6,895 nt of DNA, taken from the NCBI GenBank assembly GCA_035528995.1, contig DATKXO010000117.1:1-6895 (forward strand). The letters run 5' to 3'. This document shows, piece after piece, positions 6,608 through 6,895 of the stretch. The stretch comes from DATKXO01 sp035528995. GTDB lineage: Bacteria; Planctomycetota; Phycisphaerae; UBA1845. The translations under genes were made by a program, and so were the position numbers. Position 1 is the first letter of the stretch. Each line of letters starts with the position of its first letter. The notes beneath the pieces were generated by a model. It was not told the DNA's origin. It worked only from the letters and a program-made list of their open reading frames with translations, and made no database searches.

Positions 6608-6636
6608 AAACTATCGCCCTGGGGGCCGAAAAGCAA
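6608..6636 (-). promoter_or_regulatory. Weak candidate promoter of glyA
   Basis: On the minus strand TTGCTT (6631-6636) and TAGTTT (6608-6613) are 17 nt apart, each matching three consensus bases. Transcription would begin near 6601, giving a leader of about 42 nt. The -35 overlaps the T-rich tail of the hairpin at 6640-6660, so only one of the two readings may be functional. Confidence 0.25.
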
Positions 6637-6660
6637 ACGGGCAGCGGGAGAGGCGCTACC
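6627..6660 (-). terminator. Terminator- or attenuator-like hairpin ahead of glyA
   Basis: On the minus strand GGTAGCG (6654-6660) pairs with CGCTGCC (6640-6646) around a 7-nt loop, followed by CGTTTGCTTTTC. The T-G pair works only in the minus-strand RNA; the plus strand would have an A-C mismatch. This and the T-rich tail point to minus-strand function. It could end transcription of a gene outside the window or act as an attenuator in a long glyA leader. I recognise no known riboswitch around it. Confidence 0.4.
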
Positions 6661-6695
6661 GAGGGTCCGTGACACTTCCGGCGGCATTCGGTTTC

Positions 6696-6784
6696 GGGTG
6701 CCACGGGCGGTTTGTCCGCCCGTGCGGTCTCTCGGGGGGGCGCGTGGAGCACACACACTGGCAGGCAAGCTGCCAGTGCCACCC
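6696..6784. repeat. Facing pair of REP-like hairpin elements (BIME-like)
   Basis: Copy A (6696-6724, plus strand) and copy B (6756-6784, minus strand) are versions of one 29-nt element. Each is GGGTG plus one base, then a perfect 9-bp stem around a 5-nt loop: A has CACGGGCGG-tttgt-CCGCCCGTG, B read on the minus strand has CACTGGCAG-cttgc-CTGCCAGTG. They differ at 7 of 29 positions, and four of these make two compensatory pair changes (G-C to T-A, G-C to A-T), so the fold is conserved. The face-to-face arrangement with a 31-nt gap and a GTGG-like foot recalls REP/BIME elements mobilised by REP-associated (IS200-like) transposases. No such transposase is in the window. The stretch encodes no supported protein. 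Confidence 0.75.
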
Positions 6785-6798
6785 GCCCGCTTCCGCCG

Positions 6799-6891
6799 CC
6801 CCTTCCAGGGGCTCCCCTTCGTATCGGCACTGCCGACCCAGGGCTCGCTTCGCATCGCCCTGGGCTATATTCCCTCGTCCGCTCCGCGGAC
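6799..6891. repeat. Cluster of four further short hairpins reaching the window edge
   Basis: Four perfect inverted repeats follow one another: CCCCT/AGGGG with loop TCC (6799-6811), TCGGC/GCCGA with loop ACT (6824-6836), CCCAGGGC/GCCCTGGG with a 12-nt loop (6837-6864), and GTCCGC/GCGGAC with loop TCC (6877-6891). They continue directly from the REP-like pair, so 6696-6891 may be one composite repeat or a structured RNA. It resembles, from memory, hairpin-rich intergenic repeats of planctomycete genomes. It may run on past the window end. Confidence 0.6.
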
Positions 6892-6895
6892 TTTC

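Noticed and set aside
6560..6660. Known riboswitch (glycine, tetrahydrofolate or SAM type) in front of glyA
   Set aside because: I could not match any conserved core of these classes. Only a simple hairpin with a T-rich tail is supported.
6556..6855. Open frames of about 75-100 aa upstream of glyA on the minus strand
   Set aside because: They run through the perfect hairpin cluster, lack a recognisable domain, and have the composition of translated inverted repeats.

Overview
The window is high-GC, has a tRNA without an encoded CCA tail, and carries intergenic sequence rich in short perfect hairpins. Together with a very large fused CoA-dehydratase activase, this suggests an uncultured or anaerobic bacterium. 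Planctomycetota (Phycisphaerae-like) is my best guess. That assignment is an inference from general style and memory, because no rRNA or taxonomic marker was available to compare.

Layout, left to right. Positions 1-60 hold what is probably the last 19 codons of a plus-strand gene entering from outside. Positions 61-258 are a convergent intergenic gap with an 11-bp-stem hairpin. A two-gene minus-strand operon fills 259-4646. Its first gene is a 1061-aa double-headed BadF/HgdC-type ATPase activase fused to a CoA-dehydratase-like (DUF2229-type) region. Its second gene is a 439-aa HgdB-like protein. The two overlap by 118 nt in different frames, and in many bacteria I expect them as one ~1400-aa polypeptide. 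Together they look like an ATP-driven electron-transfer machine ('archerase' type) with many conserved cysteines for Fe-S clusters. No classical dehydratase alpha/beta pair is visible here, so its substrate is unknown.

Positions 4647-4948 hold the operon's promoter region, a 12-bp palindrome, a possible frameshifted relic of a small helix-turn-helix gene on the plus strand, and a candidate tRNA promoter. A clean tRNA-Ser(GGA) lies at 4949-5035 on the plus strand. Between it and glyA lies a convergent gap with a terminator-like hairpin and four tandem copies of a 28-bp unit. glyA (serine hydroxymethyltransferase) occupies 5288-6559 on the minus strand.

The last 336 bp, upstream of glyA, encode no protein that I can support. 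They contain a terminator/attenuator-like hairpin, a weak promoter candidate, and a dense hairpin cluster. Within the cluster, two facing copies of a 29-nt element differ by two compensatory base-pair changes, which makes this a REP-like structured repeat. The most interesting items are the split activase pair, the covarying REP-like pair, the 28-bp tandem repeat and the HTH relic.
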